NCBI GenBank assembly: GCA_900315505.1
Contig: OMZG01000018.1
Location: 1-41,588 of the forward strand
DNA from: an uncultured Lachnospiraceae bacterium
GTDB taxonomy: Bacteria; Bacillota; Clostridia; Lachnospirales; Lachnospiraceae
DNA: 41,588 nt
Direction of reading: 5' to 3'
Each line of letters starts with the position of its first letter. The stretch's first letter is position 1. This document shows, piece after piece, positions 41,496 through 41,588 of this stretch. Under the pieces are notes generated by a model, which saw nothing but the letters and a program-made list of their open reading frames with translations, was not told the DNA's origin and made no database searches. Position numbers and translations under genes: made by a program.

Positions 41496-41588
41496 TATTA
41501 TACATGTGCCTTTCTTCGAAAGGCATCAAAGTGGTTATGAAACACAGCTTCTGGCCTTTCGATTTTTCTAATTTCCTGTTATTCTTAT

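Overview
The window looks like chromosome of an anaerobic Lachnospiraceae-type Firmicute. The evidence is an [FeFe]-hydrogenase maturase (HydF), a large Gram-positive-style SRP RNA, FliS beside a DUF6240-type flagellar protein, a Gram-positive Tad pilus locus (no secretin) with DUF5702 and DUF6382/FHA genes, and a DUF5711 gene. Most genes are on the minus strand. The genus cannot be fixed from sequence alone.

Layout. 1-3490: end of an unidentified gene, pgi, divergent murG, and a HIT hydrolase, with a perfect 22-bp inverted repeat between murG and HIT. 3515-4507: a flavodoxin-SCP2 fusion. 4575-13923: one tad/Flp pilus operon with a good promoter at 13894-13923. In transcription order it holds a prepilin peptidase, TadZ-like protein, TadA ATPase, TadB, an extended TadC, Flp pilin, DUF5702 protein, TadE-like protein with Cys/His repeats, a second prepilin peptidase, a small pseudopilin and an FHA protein. 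A 137-bp element with 29-nt terminal inverted repeats sits inside it (7226-7362). 14177-17944: flagellar pair (fliS and a FliK-like DUF6240 protein) with a SigD-like promoter. 18026-22855: dnaX-ybaB-recR, pfkA and a tocopherol-cyclase-like gene. 22922-23011: tRNA-Ser(CGA), the only tRNA.

23041-31392: a tight seven-gene operon (TPR/P-loop NTPase, glgB, DUF5711, CvpA, galM, rpiB, greA) joining glycogen branching and sugar metabolism to envelope proteins. A strong promoter (31620-31648) precedes it, and the transcript would begin exactly at a 155-nt multi-armed inverted-repeat structure followed by a short terminator-like hairpin. This is either an unrecognised leader RNA or small RNA, or a mobile repeat used as a leader. 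I consider it the best candidate for something undescribed.

31668-35684: an AI-2E-family permease; a visibly AT-rich three-gene cassette of unknown proteins (33187-34555) with its own promoter, a palindrome inside the promoter spacer, and a terminator; then a plus-strand pair, an EamA half-transporter and a deoxyinosine DNA glycosylase. 35782-41495: aconitase-family hydratase, coiled-coil protein, HydF, SRP RNA with promoter, and a sugar ABC permease.

Two almost identical 33-nt palindromes lie 25 kb apart (14684-14716 and 40199-40231), one supplying a stop codon. Start sites were moved from the longest open frame where a Shine-Dalgarno (SD) sequence and family length argued for it: pgi, tadZ-like, tadA, pfkA, the AI-2E permease and the EamA gene.
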